Positions 63,515-64,000 of a DNA stretch of 64,000 bases are shown one piece after another (within the stretch, counting starts at the first letter, position 1; the number at the start of each line of letters is the position of its first letter). The stretch lies in the NCBI RefSeq assembly GCF_009379765.1, contig NZ_WHTD01000004.1:41097-105096 (forward strand). The letters are read 5' to 3'. This stretch comes from Actinophytocola sp. (lineage in GTDB: Bacteria > Actinomycetota > Actinomycetes > Mycobacteriales > Pseudonocardiaceae). Below the pieces are notes generated by a model. It saw only the letters and a program-made list of their open reading frames with translations. It did no database searches and had not been told where the DNA came from. Both the position numbers and the translations under genes were made by a program.

Positions 63515-63710
63515 TCGCAATGCCATACGGTGCCGGTAGCGGGAGCGGAGCTCCGGTAGGAGAGGTCGTCCTCTCCAAGACTTTCTCCAGCCGGGCTATC
63601 CGTGGCTGTCCGTGGTCATCTGCGCCGGTGCGGGATCACGGCGACGGTTCCCGTGCTCGCTGGTCACGTCAGTGGCCAGGAAAGGTGGCGGTCGGAGTTC
63701 CGCCTGCGGA

Positions 63711-63794
63711 CACGGTGGGTGTGTGCCGACTCGATGGGGTGAAACCGTTGCTGTGAAACGGAAACCGTGCTGCGGTTCGGGTAGAATCGACCAT
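63711..63794 (+). repeat. Conserved 84-base leader of the 13E12 gene, copy 2
   Basis: CACGGTGGGTGTGTGCCGAC to GGGTAGAATCGACCATAT repeats the leader at 28540-28623 in inverted orientation, with about three mismatches. It stands directly before the second 13E12 start. Conservation of the non-coding leader exceeds that of the coding part seen. Confidence 0.75.
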
Positions 63795-64000
63795 ATGTGC
63801 GAGCCGATTGTCGATCTACCCGACGACCCCACCCCCGAGGCCATACCGCTGGCGACGGCACGCGGGTTCACGCGAGCGGCCTGGCAGAACGAGGGACACT
63901 CATTGGAGCAACTCGCCGTCTACGCGGCGGCCAGTGGTGGCGAGTTCGACGCGCTCGAGGTCGCCGCCTTGTTTCGGATCTCTCTCCGCGCCGCGCAGCA
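63795..64000 (+). CDS. 13E12-repeat family protein, N-terminal part cut by the window edge
   Basis: The first 68 codons (MCEPIVDLPDDPTPEAIPLA to RISLRAAQ) match the 27364-28539 gene at 59 of 68 residues. This is the DUF222 beginning; the HNH domain lies outside the window. It points rightward, opposite to copy 1. The pair forms a potential 35-kb inverted repeat substrate. Confidence 0.85.
   Translation, partial: MCEPIVDLPDDPTPEAIPLATARGFTRAAWQNEGHSLEQLAVYAAASGGEFDALEVAALFRISLRAAQ

Noticed and set aside
63520-63756. A 78-codon rightward frame before the second 13E12 gene
   Set aside because: It covers the conserved leader repeat in a frame with no recognisable motif, and its end lies inside the leader.

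Overview
The window reads as chromosomal DNA of a high-GC actinobacterium, most likely a Pseudonocardiales relative such as Amycolatopsis (inference). The support is very high third-position GC, frequent GTG and occasional TTG starts, tightly overlapping ATGA/GTGA/TGATG gene junctions, a mycothiol-type maleylpyruvate isomerase, a Ddn-like deazaflavin protein, a 13E12/DUF222-HNH repeat protein and IS701- and IS1182-like remnants. No rRNA, tRNA or CRISPR array was seen.

Layout. 0-8 kb holds an IclR tail, a secreted M28 aminopeptidase, a Ddn-like protein, a VOC protein, two lipoproteins (an esterase and an arylsulfotransferase-like protein), a DUF1445 hydro-lyase with an alpha/beta hydrolase, and two scars where genes have lost their 5' halves. 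8.0-16.7 kb is a sugar-uptake operon: a GH5-like glycosidase, a peptide-type (Dpp/Opp) ABC importer and a LacI repressor, with candidate operators in front. 16.7-26.4 kb has a nitroreductase, an MFS protein, a SRPBCC protein, HrpB helicase, a P450 with an internal deletion, a ferredoxin, a TetR regulator, an FAD oxidoreductase and an FGGY kinase. 26.4-29.6 kb is a graveyard of decayed leucine-repeat, IS1182 and IS701 sequences around an intact 13E12-type HNH gene; a second 13E12 copy in the opposite orientation begins at 63.8 kb.

29.9-37.1 kb is a leftward sugar-catabolic operon: aldehyde dehydrogenase, Rbs-type ABC importer (permease frameshifted), an unrecognised secreted protein and a GntR regulator, headed by a perfect 20-bp palindrome. 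37.5-39.9 kb pairs a heme-oxygenase-like diiron enzyme with an unusual HTH regulator and a 56-residue membrane protein behind a strong palindrome. 40-43 kb has a PRPP synthetase paralogue, a frameshifted CBS protein and an AAC(2') acetyltransferase.

43.1-53.3 kb is the metabolic centrepiece. A complete gentisate ring-cleavage operon (dioxygenase, fumarylpyruvate hydrolase, maleylpyruvate isomerase) faces a convergent operon with UbiX, a small flavin-barrel protein, a flavin monooxygenase, a UbiD decarboxylase and a NitT/TauT-type ABC importer, with a divergent IclR regulator. A shared GTTCC-type motif lies in front of three of these transcription units, which suggests one regulon feeding an aromatic carboxylate through decarboxylation and hydroxylation into gentisate; the substrate is unknown.

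53.3-64 kb contains a PlsC-type acyltransferase carrying an in-frame 163-bp MITE with TA target duplication, a DHA2 efflux pump with its TetR, a universal stress protein, a secreted GH3 enzyme, an ASCH protein, an MMPL exporter divergent from a TetR gene across four evenly spaced operator repeats, and decayed MarR and EamA genes.
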